64,000 bases of DNA from Pachypanchax playfairii (GCA_006937955.1 SSNP01000045.1:810833-874832); one strand, 5' to 3'; positions 48,183 through 61,393 are shown, counted from the stretch's first letter. Notes: generated from the letters alone by a model not told the origin. A program made the numbers and translations.

Positions 48183-49099
48183 CTGCAAACACAAAAACAG
48201 TTTAACAGTTTTTTCTTTCTTCAAGATTGAAAATAAGGTTTGGAAAAGATGCAAAAATTTAACTTTTGGTGAATTTTGTGAAAATACTGGAAATAAAAAA
48301 TAAACAATCAACTTTGGGCTGCAGAACGGGATCTCCAGATAAAAACTGGTGCGGCTACGTGTTGACACTGAACTGGTTTTAAGTTTTTTATAATCCTGTA
48401 ATAGAAAAGCTTTAACAAGACATCAAGTTTAATAAACAACTTTATTGCTGCAAAATTTTAAACAAAACATTAAACCTGCTAAAAGCAGCTCATCTTAAAG
48501 AGCTTCAGCAGTTCAGATAAACCAACCGGAACATAATTATTACAGTTTTGTCTGTTTTGTTTTCTGAAATGGTTCAAAGTTACGCAAAACTGCCCCATAA
48601 TCCATTTTACTGCCGTCGCAGAGAACTCATAAAAATCTGAGGATAAAAGATCGTTAGCCTCTCAGATTACAGAGGATGAAATAATAAGGATTCAATCAAT
48701 GAGCCTTGTAATCACACCAATAATAAAACTTCACACTGAGAAATGAGATTTCACACACAAACGGAAGGAAGCAGATCGTCATAAATGTAAATGAATTCCA
48801 ACTTTGCTGAAGCTCCAATAAACTCCTTTCAATCCAGAATGTTACAGTTTTATTCGAGACTCAGCAGGTGATTTAAAGCAGGTGAAAAAGGGACGTTAAA
48901 ACGAGTCTGACGAAAGCTGCAGATCTCGAAAAATGTTTGTTTTGTTTCACCTCAAAGCAGCGACGGATCTGAGTGAAAGAAACGTGTGTTTTGTGTAAAA
49001 TTTTCTCCACAAATCGAAGACAAATACTTCACTCAGTCACACAGACAGAAGCCGTGGGGGGGCGGGGCACAGACGATGTAATCAGCTGTATCTGAGCAT

Positions 49100-49860
49100 C
49101 AGTCCGTCCGACCCGCCCCAATCCTCTCTGTGCACAAATAGAGCAGTCAGTCAGACGGTTGGACGTGAGAATGGGCTCCATGTTCCACAGCTGCAGCCTT
49201 CAGTCTGCTGAACAGGCAGGCAGAGGGGAGAGATATTGCTGCTGTGCCCTTGAGCCAGGCTAAATTGCTTCAGTAAAACAGACTCAGGTTTGCAGCCATG
49301 TTTTATGGCTGCTGTTGAATCAGAAGGTGCCGTCTGTTGGCTCGGTAACTCAAAGGATGGATACGCAGCGCAGAACGAGGGAACGAAAGTCAGCTTGATG
49401 ATGGCTGCTCAAACTGTGTGAAGCTCATAATACAGTGGGGGGGGGGATGGGGGGTGTAATACTGACAGAAGAGAATAAAGATTCATCACAGAGGGGAAGT
49501 GATATGAGGAAAAACAACAGCACTGTGTAAGTTTCTTTTACTTTTCCGAGCTCCGTCCCAGAGGGCAGTCAATAACCGCTCGCCTCAGAAAAACAGATTA
49601 ACTCCGAACCCGTTGACTTCTCGATAAAAACACCGCCTGCCACCTTCAGACCCCGCAGCCCTTTACACCTTATGACGGGCAATTTCGTTCGCTTGGCTGC
49701 GGCTCCTTCCCCGTCGGCAGCCCTCAGTCGGACATGATGGACGACTCAATCTCGTCTCAGAACAGCCACAATCAACCAATTAGAGCATGATAGATAAATC
49801 CTGCGTCTGCAGGAGCTCGCTGTAGACTGGATTTTAATTGGTGACTTTAATAAGTGTACC
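49100..49860. promoter_or_regulatory. Candidate conserved non-coding element
   Basis: Unique, balanced-composition sequence with blocks such as ccaggctaaattgcttcagt, catgttttatggctgctgtt, cacaatcaaccaattagagc and ggattttaattggtgacttt. It is interrupted by a G-run. No coding frame and no repeat recognised. Composition-based call. Confidence 0.4.
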
Positions 49861-51409
49861 AGCAGCATGAAACCAGTGATACAGACCTCGTGAACAGCTG
49901 AACCCAAGCTGAAATGATTTGTGATCGTCCCAACGTGTATTAGGATCTTATTAATCAGTGTATTTAATAAAGTTTATGGATGAGCAGCTGTTATTGTTTG
50001 TATTGTTGCTGTTTTCACTGAATCATAAAATCAAACATCTTTCTAAGGATTTACTGAACATGAACTCACCTGTCAATGATTTTATCTTCAGTTAATAATC
50101 ACTGAAATGTTTGTTATATGGTGAAAACGTGCTCTGGGACGCTGATAGCTCGACCTTCTCTCGGCTTCTCCAGACTGAGGTTGTTGCTGCAGGTAAGATA
50201 CTGACAACTCATTCAAACTATACAGATCAAAAAGATCTAAAACACGTCCTTCAAGGATTTTTAAAACAGTCTTTACGGGTGCAGACTATCAACTGGATAC
50301 ATTCTGATTGAATACTCAAACTCCTGATGTTGCAGCTGAACTGCTCTGGTTTTTACTGTAGAATGAACAAACGGTGTTACATCATCACGTCCGGACGTCC
50401 GTCACATGACAGATTTTATAAGTTTGCACACAGCTGAGCTATTAGCCCGCGTGTGTGTGTTACAGATCTGTGTGTGTGCAGAGTCAACAGGATGAATATA
50501 CCATGTCACCCATTATCTCGAGGTCTGCCACAGCAGATTCATTTCCATGTGTCACGCGGGCTCCACCCTGCCCCCCCCTTCCCCCTCCTTCTCTCTGCTG
50601 TAGTTTAACAACTTGACAGGATAAAACATTCAGTCACTCCCGTAATTAAAACGAGCTCACACAGACTCCCAAACACACGTTCCGGGGCGTTCGCGGTGTC
50701 ACCTTGCACTTCGGATCAGAGTGACAGCGTGTCGGAAGGGTCACGCCTGGGTGCCGCGTGCGTCTGGGCATCTTGACATATGGAGATGTGTCTCTGATTC
50801 TCTGTGTGTGTGTGTGTGAGAGAGAGATAACTCACAGGCTAGATAAACACACACACCAAAGATGTGCTGAAATCAGAGTGACTTTGAAGTTACAGCAGAT
50901 AAACTCATGAGATGTTCAAGAGAGTGTGGAAATGGGACGTTTAGATAAAAGATTTGAGAAGTAATACGGTGAACGAGAGAGAAGCACTCAGGCTGAAGGG
51001 AGGAAATGTGTGTGATGGGAAACTCACAGAAGGGAGGAAGACCTTTGTAACGTACTTCTACAAATAATAATGGAGTGAGGAGGTCTAGAAACATCCGTCT
51101 GTTCTGTGAAGTCAGTGAACTACACACTGTTCTTACAGCCGTCCTTCGAGTGTGAGGAGACGACCGATCCTCGTAAAACACCCGCTTCCAACAAAAGAAG
51201 ATTTAAGGTTCGGTTCGGATCATCGACGTTTACAAGAAATGACTCACAGTCTGAAAAAACCTCTCAGGAGTCCTTGAAGTCGAACCACCAAGATTTTATA
51301 ACAAACTCGTCGATTCTAAAATTTTCCTTTAAGATTTTCTTACAAACAGCACGAGAAGAACCGGCGTTAAACCGTTAAATTACAAACACTGCAGCCGACT
51401 GAGGGAAAG

Positions 51410-51820
<411 letters not shown>

Positions 51821-51828
51821 CTCCTCAC

Positions 51829-51948
51829 CTCTAGTGTGGTCAGGACAATCTTCTCCACAGAGGAGAAGTAGGCCTCCCAGAGGAACTGAGTCTGCTGTCT
51901 GAGGGACAGGATCTTGTCCTGGTGGATGGAGCGAACCGTGGTCGGGAT
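51829..51948 (-). CDS. ext1: EXT1 exon 4
   Basis: Encodes 40 codons in phase 0: IPTTVRSIHQDKILSLRQQ, TQFLWEAYFSSVEKIVLTTL, E. It is the C-terminal part of the exostosin (GT47) region. The acceptor is gttgttccag and the donor gtgagg; a gacacacacac tract follows the donor immediately. Confidence 0.98.
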
Positions 51949-54193
51949 CTGGAACAACAAACAGTCTTCAGTTAGAGCTGAGAAACTACACGCGGTGCCA
52001 AGAACACGGACTGGGATAGAAAACACGGTCTGGAAGTTCAATATATAAATGCAACAGAAACAACTGAAAATTTTATTTTTAGCTATTAAAGCTCAAATCT
52101 TTATACTGATTAAATGTTTCTGTTTTATTCTTTATATTTTAAAGGTGCATTAAGATTCATCTCAAACACTAAACTGTGTTTGGAATAACATCATTTAAAT
52201 TAAAGGCGTTACACAACGTGGTTCGATTTTCAGTGACAGAATAATTAATTTCAGTTTCCAACGTTAAAACACTGATATTGTTAATGAACAGACAATAAAA
52301 TGTGTTACTATGAAATAGTAAAATAAACTACATAATGTGAACGCACTGCTGGCCACGCTCACACACGCACATTTATGGGGGGCTGGGTGGGTTTATGAGA
52401 TAAGCGATTATGATTGGCTAAGGAAGAGTCACATGTTTCATGGTAGCCAATCGGAGCCATCAGAACGAACTCGTTCGTACTCCCTCACAAACTCTTAACA
52501 AATTTGATGAAGCAGCAGAAACGTCGAGTCTGGAGCCGTCTGAAGGAAAGTATATCACAATATATTTACTATAGTATATCAGAATGTACTTAAAGTACTG
52601 ATTGTCTACCAGACCAGTTGTCTGAGATTGTGACTTTCTTTAATAAAAAGACTTTATATTGTTTATCAGTTTTTTTAATATATTACTTGAAGTGCAGGAC
52701 AAATCTTTTTCTGTCTTTTTATTTGCAATAAATATAGAAAGTTATTTACTTGTTTGTTTGACTCATTTCCACTCGTAAAACCAAAAAAATCTAAATTCTT
52801 TTATATATTGTCACTTTTTTAGTAACATAGTCTGTTACTTTCTCAGGTAACTAGTTACTTTTTTGTAGAGTAATTCAGTTACAAGTAGTAAGTAACTATA
52901 ACTAATAACTTTTTTTAAAGTAACGTTCTAAATAAATCATTTCATCCTGTTTAAGCCGGTATCTCACTGGGCGGCGACATTCTGATTGAATCATGTGTCA
53001 GGTGGGGATGAGTTTTCAGTAGTTTGGGCTTCATTTCTCTGTTTTTACTCCCTCCTTCATGTTTTAAAGTCCTGTAACACATAAAAACTGCATTTGACAA
53101 CTAAATAACTATTAAGAGAAACTTTCCTCCCAAATAAACAGAGATTTTGGGAAAGTTTGTGAACCTCCAGAAGCAACGTGTAACAGCAGCATCTGTTGGA
53201 TTTCAGCTCGGGTCAAGAGTCAAACCCTCATCTCTGGGACTTCAGTTAGACTTTGGCGTTTCGGAAGGTGCTTTAATTTAGTTTTTGGCTGTGAGCAACA
53301 CGACAGGATCAAACCCGCTCACACATCTGCGAAGAAACTTTGAAGAAGTACTCGTCTTGAACTTCTCCAAGTCCCAGCAAGAAAGCTAATGAGGGTGTTT
53401 ACCGAAACCTCAGACTTTCCTTTTAAATCTGACCCCAGTTGAGTCTAAAGTCTACAAAACCGGCAAATGGCTGCGTCAAATATTCTGGGAAATTCCTTCT
53501 TTAAAGGGTCGAAAAGATTCAGACTGAGAAAGTTTCCAGTTTGGCTCCTGAAAAAAGGAACGAGAAGAAAACTGATCTTATTTAAAACGAACAACACGCA
53601 GACACACAAAAGGAAGTTTAAAAGCTGCAGAAGGTATTTAATCATCAGCCAGCAGGTGGTTTTTCTTCTTGTTATTAAATAAATAATAATAAAAACACTT
53701 TCTCCTCTACAAAGTAAATTTTATTCAGGTTTGAAAACCGAGTTAAACGTGTTGCTTCTGCAACATTTTGTCAACAAACTACAGATAAATAACACTTCAA
53801 GTTAATTCTGCTGAAATCCCAGAGGTTTGAAGAACGATCCAGGTAAACGGATCTGGTTCTGCTCAGAGTGGCTTCTCAACGTCAAACAGTATTATCACAC
53901 ACTTCATTCACATTAAGGTTTAATGGCTGTATAATTGCTTTTTCTCTGTGACGCTCGAGCGTTTCCAACCAAATCCAGGAAGTTTTCGGTTTATTCGCCT
54001 CTCGTGTAACAATCTGAGACCTGAAGAGATTTTCAACTTCACTGTAGAACAAAACTAAATATTTTGGATAAAATCTGAGTGAATAAAGTATTTGCAGGCT
54101 GTGGTTTGACAGCTGTTATTTTCCCATTGTGATGTCGTTTCCAGGTGACATCCGGAGCATGAGATTGTGTCTGAGTGTATTATGGTCCGTTAC
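51949..54193 (-). other. ext1: EXT1 intron 3
   Basis: A 2.2-kb AT-rich intron. At about 52800-52930 the words gtaactagttacttttttg and agtaactataactaataact form a degenerate palindromic repeat of a type common in fish. About 52945-52990 shares words with the fragment at 12273. Nothing else recognised. Confidence 0.7.
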
Positions 54194-54301
54194 CTGCAGC
54201 AGGAGCCGCTCGTCGCCGATGACTGCCGCCGTGTTCCAGTCGATGATCTCAGAAAAAGGCAGCTCCCATCCGTTACTCAGCATCACCGGCACACACGCAG
54301 C
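54194..54301 (-). CDS. ext1: EXT1 exon 3
   Basis: Encodes 36 codons in phase 0: AACVPVMLSNGWELPFSEII, DWNTAAVIGDERLLLQ. Typical of the GT47 nucleotide-binding half. The acceptor is tgtctcag and the donor gtaacg. Confidence 0.98.
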
Positions 54302-54629
54302 CTGAGACACGGAAAGACAAAACATGTGATCCTCAACTAACACGACGTCTCCTGACGGCTACGTTATGACTAACCGGTTAAAATCACTGATTATTATCAG
54401 ATTTATACGTGTTTTTAGAGTGAAAATTTTAATTTAAAGTGTTGTTTGTTGTATTTTTGCACCAATGAAGAGATGAAAATGAAGTTTGAGGAAAGAATCT
54501 GAAAATGTTTTGAAATATTTGCATTAAAAAAATCTGCAAAGATTGAAATATTTTAGGAATTATTTGAAAAAAACTGGTGAAATGGGCTGTTATACTGGAA
54601 AAATCATTAAAACAAACAGAAACGGATAA

Positions 54630-54850
54630 TAACAAGGACCAGGAACGAGGGGGTCAACCAGCTCTCACACACCTGGTCCTGATGGTCACACACCATCAGG
54701 CACTTGTGGGCGTGGCCAGCGTTGCAGAACTGACAGATCTGCTAGGTTGGTCACGCCTACAGGGAAAAACAGCTGATAAGACACGTCACAACACCTGGTG
54801 ATGGTTCTGAGGAAGGCTGCAGATGATGGTCGAAACATGTAAATGTAAAT
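54630..54850 (+). mobile_element. Degenerate retroelement fragment with ctgaggaagg...cgaaac tail
   Basis: The tail ttctgaggaaggctgc, agatgatggt, cgaaacatgt resembles the ctgaagaaggcc...ggccgaaacgt motif at the ends of many fish repeats, including Penelope-like elements. An a-rich end (aaataaaaaaaaatcc) follows. The upstream body (cttgtgggcgtggccagcgt etc.) has no open frame. Family uncertain. Confidence 0.35.
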
Positions 54851-56671
54851 AAAAAAAAATCCTTATATGAAAAATAAAGACACCGTTGAGCTGCAGCTCA
54901 TTTATATAACATAACATTTATGTTTCTCAGCTCAGAACTCTGCGTGTTGACAGTGTGACATTCAGAAAAGAGGATTTCAACATCATTCTTTGTGAATATC
55001 GATCTTTTTTTTTCTGTTCGGTATTTAATTTCAAATCATTTTGTTCATAGAAATTATATTTGATATTAAACTCTGTCTCTGCTGCGTGAAAACGGGTTCG
55101 ACTCCAGCGTGATTCAAAATCAAAATCCAACCCGCCGGGTCAGAACATCATGTTTGGTCCTGGTAAAGTCTTTTATTTCTGTGTGAGTGATTTCATCTGA
55201 TTTAGCCGTGTTGCTACGACTACCTGCAAAAACACCAGCTAACAAATAACTTTTAATGTCCATGTAAAATGTAAACAAAGCTGCGTTCATGCATTTCATC
55301 ACTTCCTGTTTCTGAGACTAAAGCTTATAAAAACATTTATATTTGTCTTATAAGTGACACAAATTTGCAGCATGTTTCAATAAAGTTAAAAAGCTTCTAA
55401 ATATTTTACTGAGACATCAGCGAGTCAGAGACACTTTAAATCTTCGTCTGCCAAAATAAACCCAGAGTAAATATCTGATTAAAGCTATTAAATGTTTCAC
55501 CTACTTCCTTCTGCCTTAATTCAACTGACAATAAAAAGGCAGCAGGTGGAAAACTGGAGACAATAAACTCTGAATTACTACTCTGAATTAAACACAGTGT
55601 TTAAAGGATTATTACTAGTTTAATCCTGTAAGACTGAAACATTTAAAACAAAGTGAAATATGAGTCTAACATGAAGACAATGACTTAACAATCTATTTTA
55701 TAATAAACAAGCACATTTTCTTTGTTTTTGTTTTTTTAGAATCGTTCCCCAAAAACCAAAAGAGAAAAATGATTTAAAAACAGATCAAACAGCAGATACG
55801 TGGACATAAAAGAGCCGAAGTGTTGAAGCTGAACGTGACCTTTAGAAAAGGAGTGGTGGGGCTACAGGGAACAGGTGGTGTGCACGTGTGCGTGCTCGTG
55901 AATGTGTTTTTGTGGAGGAGTTTTGATGTAGTGACAGCCTCGTCACTCCCAGGTCATAAAGGTGTCGATTAAAACCAGAATTGGGTCTTTGGCGCGCAAA
56001 CAGAAATAAAACGTGAAGACACAAACAGGAAGTTGACCTCTGTCGTGCGAAACCCCGAACAGCCTGCAGAGTCTCTGTCCTTCATCTGCAGCTTCATGGT
56101 GTGAAGCTGATGGATAACGTGAGTCAGATAAACGGAGAGGACAGAGCATGTTTCTCTGGAGTGAAGCCCATGTGTGGCTGCTGATAGTGAGATAAGTGCA
56201 CGTTGGTGGTGCACTCTGTGGACACAAGTGCTGGGTAAGGACAGGTGAAGGACGCTGAAGTGCTAATGCAGAAAAGTGAGGAAGAACTGAGAACTGGGGA
56301 ACCAGTTTTATTCACCCAGATCTACACGTGTTCATAGTTTAATAAATAGTTTTTGCTCCTGCCGTTTCTGCAGCAGCTCTTATAACCTTCATTCTTAAAC
56401 ACTCTTTAAGCCCCTCCCCCTTTTCACAGAACCAGGACAGCGTCGTCATGTGAAACCACTGAGGGTTAAAGTTGATCTAACATTGTTTCACAAGGTGACG
56501 TGATGATGAACAACCTGTTGAGAACAACCAGACATCTCATGTCAGTGTGGCGGCTGCAGCCACCGAAACCTAACCAGCTCAGTTCTGTGACTACCTCCAG
56601 CAACTGGCACCCCAGAAGACGCCATCTAGGCCGGACTTTAATGTTTTTAGTGTGAACTACAAGCAGCTTAA

Positions 56672-57119
56672 AGACCCACATCAATGAAAATTGTGTTTTT
56701 CGTGTTGTAAACATGTTCTTATGGCATTTTTCTGATAATAGAGGACGTATCGTGAGAAAATTCAGCCCAAAATAGAATTTTTGTGTATTTCTGCTTTTAA
56801 ATCGCTTTGACTCAGTAGTAATTCGAAAAATGCTTTTTGAAAAACAATGTTTTAGTAACGTATGAAATGGATTGGGTGGGCTTATAGCGCTAGCATAAAC
56901 AGCGATCTCTTAGCAACAGGGAAAGGGGCGGAGTTATCCTCTGCACCAACGGTTCCGCCCACACAGAGGCAAATTGCTAATGAGCTACTGCTTGTATGGA
57001 GAAACTATTTCAAAGAAATGGCACAGTTTTTGTGATTTGGGGTAAAAATGCCATAGTCGTAATTTAATAACCACTGAGAACATTTTTAAAATAACTCAAA
57101 GTACGATGGAAGTGGGTCT
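56672..57119. mobile_element. piggyBac-like MITE, copy 2 (intact ends)
   Basis: Flanked on both sides by TTAA (56668-56671 and 57120-57123) with inverted ends agacccac and gtgggtct. 448 bp, no transposase. It carries nucleotide blocks (gctagcataaacag; ctaatgagctactg) shared in reverse orientation with copy 1 at 45735-46267. Confidence 0.8.
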
Positions 57120-57376
57120 TTAAAAGAGAGTTTTTTTGTTGATGAGATGCAACAAATGTGTAAAACAGGTCGTCTGTAGCGAAGCCCCGACCTGTTTATA
57201 TGACTTCCAGTATTAGTTTGAGATGTTAAATGGGTAATGATTTAATAACCACTTAACAAATGCTCAGTGAAAGTATGAGCAGGTAATATTATGATATGAT
57301 TCTTTCTAATAATGTTGCTGGAGGCTAGATTTACAGCGTTGTACTGGAACAGTGTGCGTTGGTGCAACTTTGTTAC

Positions 57377-57470
57377 CTGCAGCGCCTCGAGGAAGCGAAA
57401 GGAGCCCAGCCGTCTGCCTCGAGGCACCAAACAGAAGGTAGAATTGTGGAGCATCTCCTTGTAGTCGTAT
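57377..57470 (-). CDS. ext1: EXT1 exon 2
   Basis: One base completes the codon begun in exon 1, then 31 codons: YDYKEMLHNSTFCLVPRG, RRLGSFRFLEALQ. This is the most conserved exostosin-family signature in the GT47 domain. The acceptor is tcttcacag and the donor gtaaca. Exon 1 is not found between here and the right edge. Confidence 0.98.
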
Positions 57471-58603
57471 CTGTGAAGACACAACACACACAACCTGTGA
57501 GTTCACACAAAAATGGAAAATACATGTAATCAGGTGTGTTGAGCTTCACTTCATTCATCAGAGACTTTATCTACCACGACATAATAAACCAAATCTGCAT
57601 GAGGAACATTTACTATAAAGAACTACATCAGTAGTTCATTTCACTTCAAGACCTTTTCAACTATTTCTACCAAACTTCACCAGTCCCAAATCGGATCCCT
57701 CAGCTCCTCCAGTGAGGTGTGTCTTATTACTCTCCAAACAGGGTGATCAACCCTGCCAGAGGTAATGAGCTGAGAGTGACACCTGCTTCCACCACACAGC
57801 TGCTCCGAGCGTGTGTGTTCCATACAACACAGAGAAACTGTGTGTATCTGTGCATCAGACTGTGTTCATCCCCCCCTTGTTTTGACAGGTGTGTGTGTAA
57901 ACTGTATTATCTTAGATAAATGGTTTTATGGAGATGTTCAGATGTCGAGCGCCAGTTTATTTTTTCCCGTCCTTTCATTTTGGATCATATTAAGACATTT
58001 TATCTTCATCTCTTTCTCTTTTTAGCGTCTAATCCCTTAATATAAAACATGAACTTGGTATTTTTCTCAAATAATAAAGTGCAGACGGGGACATCTTTGT
58101 TTCTTCCAGGAGAAGTTCTCAAAGCTAAAAAAACAACAACAAAGGCTTCAAAACAGAAAGTGTAGGACACGATACAAAAGCTGCTCTGCAGTAACTATTT
58201 ATTCAACTTAATGTTGTGAAAAGTTGTTGGAATTTAGTCACAAAGTCCTAATTTATTCCTAATTCTGTTCAGATTTTGTTAACAACTGTTTCACAATCAG
58301 AATATCAGATTTTTGTCTCTAGTCAGTCACAACTTGGTCTCACTGATCTCCAAACCCTCTCAAAGTTGTCTCATTTGCATGATCTACCTGATGGAAACTA
58401 AACTGAGAAGGTTTCCATGACAACTCTGTCACTTAAACTCTGTCATGCATGAATTATGATCCATTTTCTAAAAGGTCACATGTCCCCTCAGGTGGACAAC
58501 AGGAAGTTTGTATATGAATCATGTGAGAAACACATTTAGATTGTTATTCCTATATGGCTGATTTTTTATCTGGGTGGTGGATTTTTGTTGTTGTTTTCAT
58601 ATA

Positions 58604-58803
58604 CAGTGGGGCAAAAAAGTATTTAGTCAGCCACCAATTGTGTAAGTTCTCCCACTTAAAAAGATCAGAGAGGCCTGTAATTTTCATCATAGGTATACCT
58701 CAACTATGAGAGACAAAATGAGGGAAAAAAATCCAGAAAATCACATTGTCTGATTTTTAAAGAATTTATTTGCAAATTATGGTGGAAAATAAGTATTTGG
58801 TCA
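58604..58803 (+). repeat. Tc1 left terminal inverted repeat
   Basis: 200 bp, from cagtggggc to aagtatttggtca. It contains the usual internal transposase-binding repeats expected of long-TIR Tc1 elements, although I did not map them. Confidence 0.95.
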
Positions 58804-58966
58804 CCTACAAACAAGTAAGATTTCTGGCTTTCACAGACCTGTAACTTCTTTAAGAGGCTCCTCGGTCCTCCACTCGTTACCTGTATTAATGGCACCTGTG
58901 TAAACTCGTTATCAGTATAAAAGACACCTGTCCACAACCTCAAACAGTCACGCTCCAAACTCCACT

Positions 58967-59989
58967 ATGGCCAAGACCAAAGAGCTGTCAAAGGACACCA
59001 GAAACAAAATTGTAGACCTTCACCAGGCTGGGAAGACTGAATCTGCAATAGGTAAGCAGCTTGGTGTGAAGAAATCAACTGTGGGAGCAATTATTAGAAA
59101 ATGGAAGACATACAAGACCACTGATAATCTCCCTCGATCTGGGGCTCCACGCAAGATCTCACCCCGTGGGGTCAAAATGATCACAAGAACGGTGAGCAAA
59201 AATCCCAGAACCACACGGAGGGACCTAGTGAATGACCTGCAGAGAGCTGGGACCAAAGTAACAAAGGCTACCATCAGTAACACACTACGCCGCCAGGGAC
59301 TCAAATCCTGCAGTGCCAGACGTGTCCCCCTGCTGAAGCCAGGACACGTCCAGGCCCGTCTGCGGTTTGCTAGAGAGCATTTGGATGATCCAGAAGAGGA
59401 TTGGGAGAACATCATATGGTCAGATGAAACCAAAATAGAACTTTTTGGTAGAAACTCAACTTGTCGTGTTTGGAGGGGAAAGAATGCTGAGTTGGATCCA
59501 AAGAACACCATACCTACTGTAAAGCATGGGGGTGGAAACATCATGCTTTGGGGCTGTTTTTCTGCAAGGGGACCAGGACGACTGATCCGTGTAAAGGAAA
59601 GAATGAATGGGGCCATGTATCGTAAGATTTTGAGTGAAAACCTCCTTCCATCAGCAAGGGCATTGAAAATGAGACGTGGCTGGGTCTTTCAGCATGACAA
59701 TGATCCCAAACACACCGCCCGGGCAACGAAGGAGTGGCTTCGTAAGAAGCATTTCAAGGTCCTGGAGTGGCCTAGCCAGTCTCCAGATCTCAACCCCATA
59801 GAAAATCTCTGGAGGGAGTTGAAAGTCCGTGTTGCCCAGCGTCAGCCCCAAAACATCACTGCTCTAGAGGAGATCTGCATGGAGGAATGGGCCAAAATAC
59901 CAGCAACAGTGTGTGAAAACCTTGTGAAGACTTACAGAAAACGTTTGACCTCTGTCATTGCCAACAAAGGCTATATAACAAAGTATTGA
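58967..59989 (+). CDS. Tc1-like transposase, intact
   Basis: A 340-residue DD34E transposase that excises and reinserts the element by cut-and-paste at TA sites in the nucleus. The N-terminal half (about 1-110) holds the paired helix-turn-helix DNA-binding domains with the linking basic motif PRSGAPRKIS (56-65), the equivalent of the GRPR hook. The catalytic triad is D153 (IWSDETKIE), D244 (QHDNDPKHTA) and E279 (NPIENLW), with 34 residues between D244 and E279. Length is the usual 340. The first ATG fits the family's MAKTKELS start. There are no stops or frameshifts and TGA follows ITKY. Activity is not proven, but all visible key residues are present. Confidence 0.97.
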   Translation: MAKTKELSKDTRNKIVDLHQAGKTESAIGKQLGVKKSTVGAIIRKWKTYKTTDNLPRSGAPRKISPRGVKMITRTVSKNPRTTRRDLVNDLQRAGTKVTKATISNTLRRQGLKSCSARRVPLLKPGHVQARLRFAREHLDDPEEDWENIIWSDETKIELFGRNSTCRVWRGKNAELDPKNTIPTVKHGGGNIMLWGCFSARGPGRLIRVKERMNGAMYRKILSENLLPSARALKMRRGWVFQHDNDPKHTARATKEWLRKKHFKVLEWPSQSPDLNPIENLWRELKVRVAQRQPQNITALEEICMEEWAKIPATVCENLVKTYRKRLTSVIANKGYITKY

Positions 59990-60005
59990 GATTAACTTTT
60001 GTTAT

Positions 60006-60205
60006 TGACCAAATACTTATTTTTCACCATAATTTGCAAATAAATTCTTTAAAAATCAGACAATGTGATTTTCTGGATTTTTTTCCCTCATTTTGTCTCT
60101 CATAGTTGAGGTATACCTATGATGAAAATTACAGGCCTCTCTGATCTTTTTAAGTGGGAGAACTTACACAATTGGTGGCTGACTAAATACTTTTTTGCCC
60201 CACTG
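60006..60205 (-). repeat. Tc1 right terminal inverted repeat
   Basis: Reverse complement of 58604-58803 with a single substitution visible. It begins 16 bp after the transposase stop. Confidence 0.95.
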
Positions 60206-61393
60206 TATGTAACGCTATTTGCTAATGACGGAGAAGCAGCGGTTAAGAATCCTGATTGGCTCAGCAAAGGATTTCACTTTTCATTAACCAGAATCTCATC
60301 TCACTCATTTGGCATCCAAGTGTTTCTCTGTGTAAAGTGTTTATAAGGACTTAAAATATATAAAAATAAACGTAAACATGTGACTTTAATCTGTGGTGAC
60401 ATTAAATTAATTTAATTAAAGAGAAATAAACCTGTTATTTTGTCATAAAACAACAGTCTGTATCTGTTGCATTAATGTCAGTTAATTAAAAAACAACTGC
60501 ACTATATAAAATGCACATCTTTAACTATATTTAAAAGAAAAAGAAGAATGGAACTGAGTTTCACCCGGTTTAAAGGACCTGTGAAGCAGAAACTAATTTC
60601 TCGTGTAACTGCAGTGTGCACGCTGTGAAGGTTACAGGAGGCCGAGCCCGGATCCTGCTGCACTGCTGCTGCAGCGAATGCTCTGAACTCTGTGTAGAAG
60701 TGTGACAGTTCTTGCTGATGCTGCCTTCTTCTCCATATGGATCCATCTGAAAGGTCAGAGCTGGAAGCCCTACGTGACTCCGGATGATGCTGCCCTTGTC
60801 TCGTCTTTAGCTCCTCTAATGTGCGAAAACATGACAGCCTGTGATAAAATCCCACCCTCGTTCACACCTACATGCACGCTGCAGCCCGCAACACACTCTA
60901 TGGATGGATTCACAGAGAGGACGGGCGCCAGCTGCACGCCCTCACACTGACGCGCCGTCACCTGTCGATGGAGATGAAGAAGCTATCGGAGCCCATATTT
61001 CCACACCAGCTGTCTGCTCGGGCAGTGCGTGAGTAAGTAACAGCCCACAAGACAGACCGACATCTGATGGCAATGAATATAAATGTGGAATTTAACAAGC
61101 AGCAGCCCTGTAACAAGTTTAAACTGACAATTACACTCGTCTCCTGACTGGGAGTTATTATAGGACAAATGTTCTACGTTTGTTTCCACTTAAACTAAAG
61201 TGTCACTGGGAAAAAGGTTTTGAATAATGATGCAAATAAGAGAAAATCTGATTCCCAGCTGCTCATCGGATTACACCTGAGATTTATCTTAGAAAAGTAA
61301 TTAAATGGTGAAGGGTTGGAAAGTGGATGCATGACCTTTGAACTCCACCGTTCTGTCTCTGTCATCACCATCAAATGTCCAAGTGGTTCATGA

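Larger units (their letters stand above)
54302..57376 (-). other. ext1: EXT1 intron 2
   Basis: A 3.1-kb intron. Holds a degenerate repeat with a Penelope-like tail (about 54630-54850) and the second TTAA MITE (56672-57119). The rest is AT-rich without recognisable genes. The overlapping minus frames at 55842-56315 and 56466-56714 carry no known domain. Confidence 0.75.
58604..60205 (+). mobile_element. Complete Tc1/mariner element
   Basis: The 1602-bp element starts cagtggggcaaaaaagtatt and ends with the reverse complement, flanked by TA on both sides (58602-58603 and 60206-60207), the Tc1 target duplication. Terminal inverted repeats are 200 bp each (58604-58803 and 60006-60205) and differ at one position by eye (ggtggaaaa versus ggtgaaaaa). 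The element carries one open transposase. It lies antisense in EXT1 intron 1. The family is one abundant in ray-finned fish genomes. Confidence 0.97.

Noticed and set aside
49429..49456. tacagtgggg resembling the start of the Tc1 element
   Set aside because: It is followed by a G homopolymer, not the caaaaaagtattt of the terminal repeat.
55090..55110. tRNA box-B-like word gggttcgactcc
   Set aside because: No box A at the right distance and no acceptor stem.
59020..59616. A 198-codon minus-strand frame
   Set aside because: Antisense shadow of the intact Tc1 transposase.
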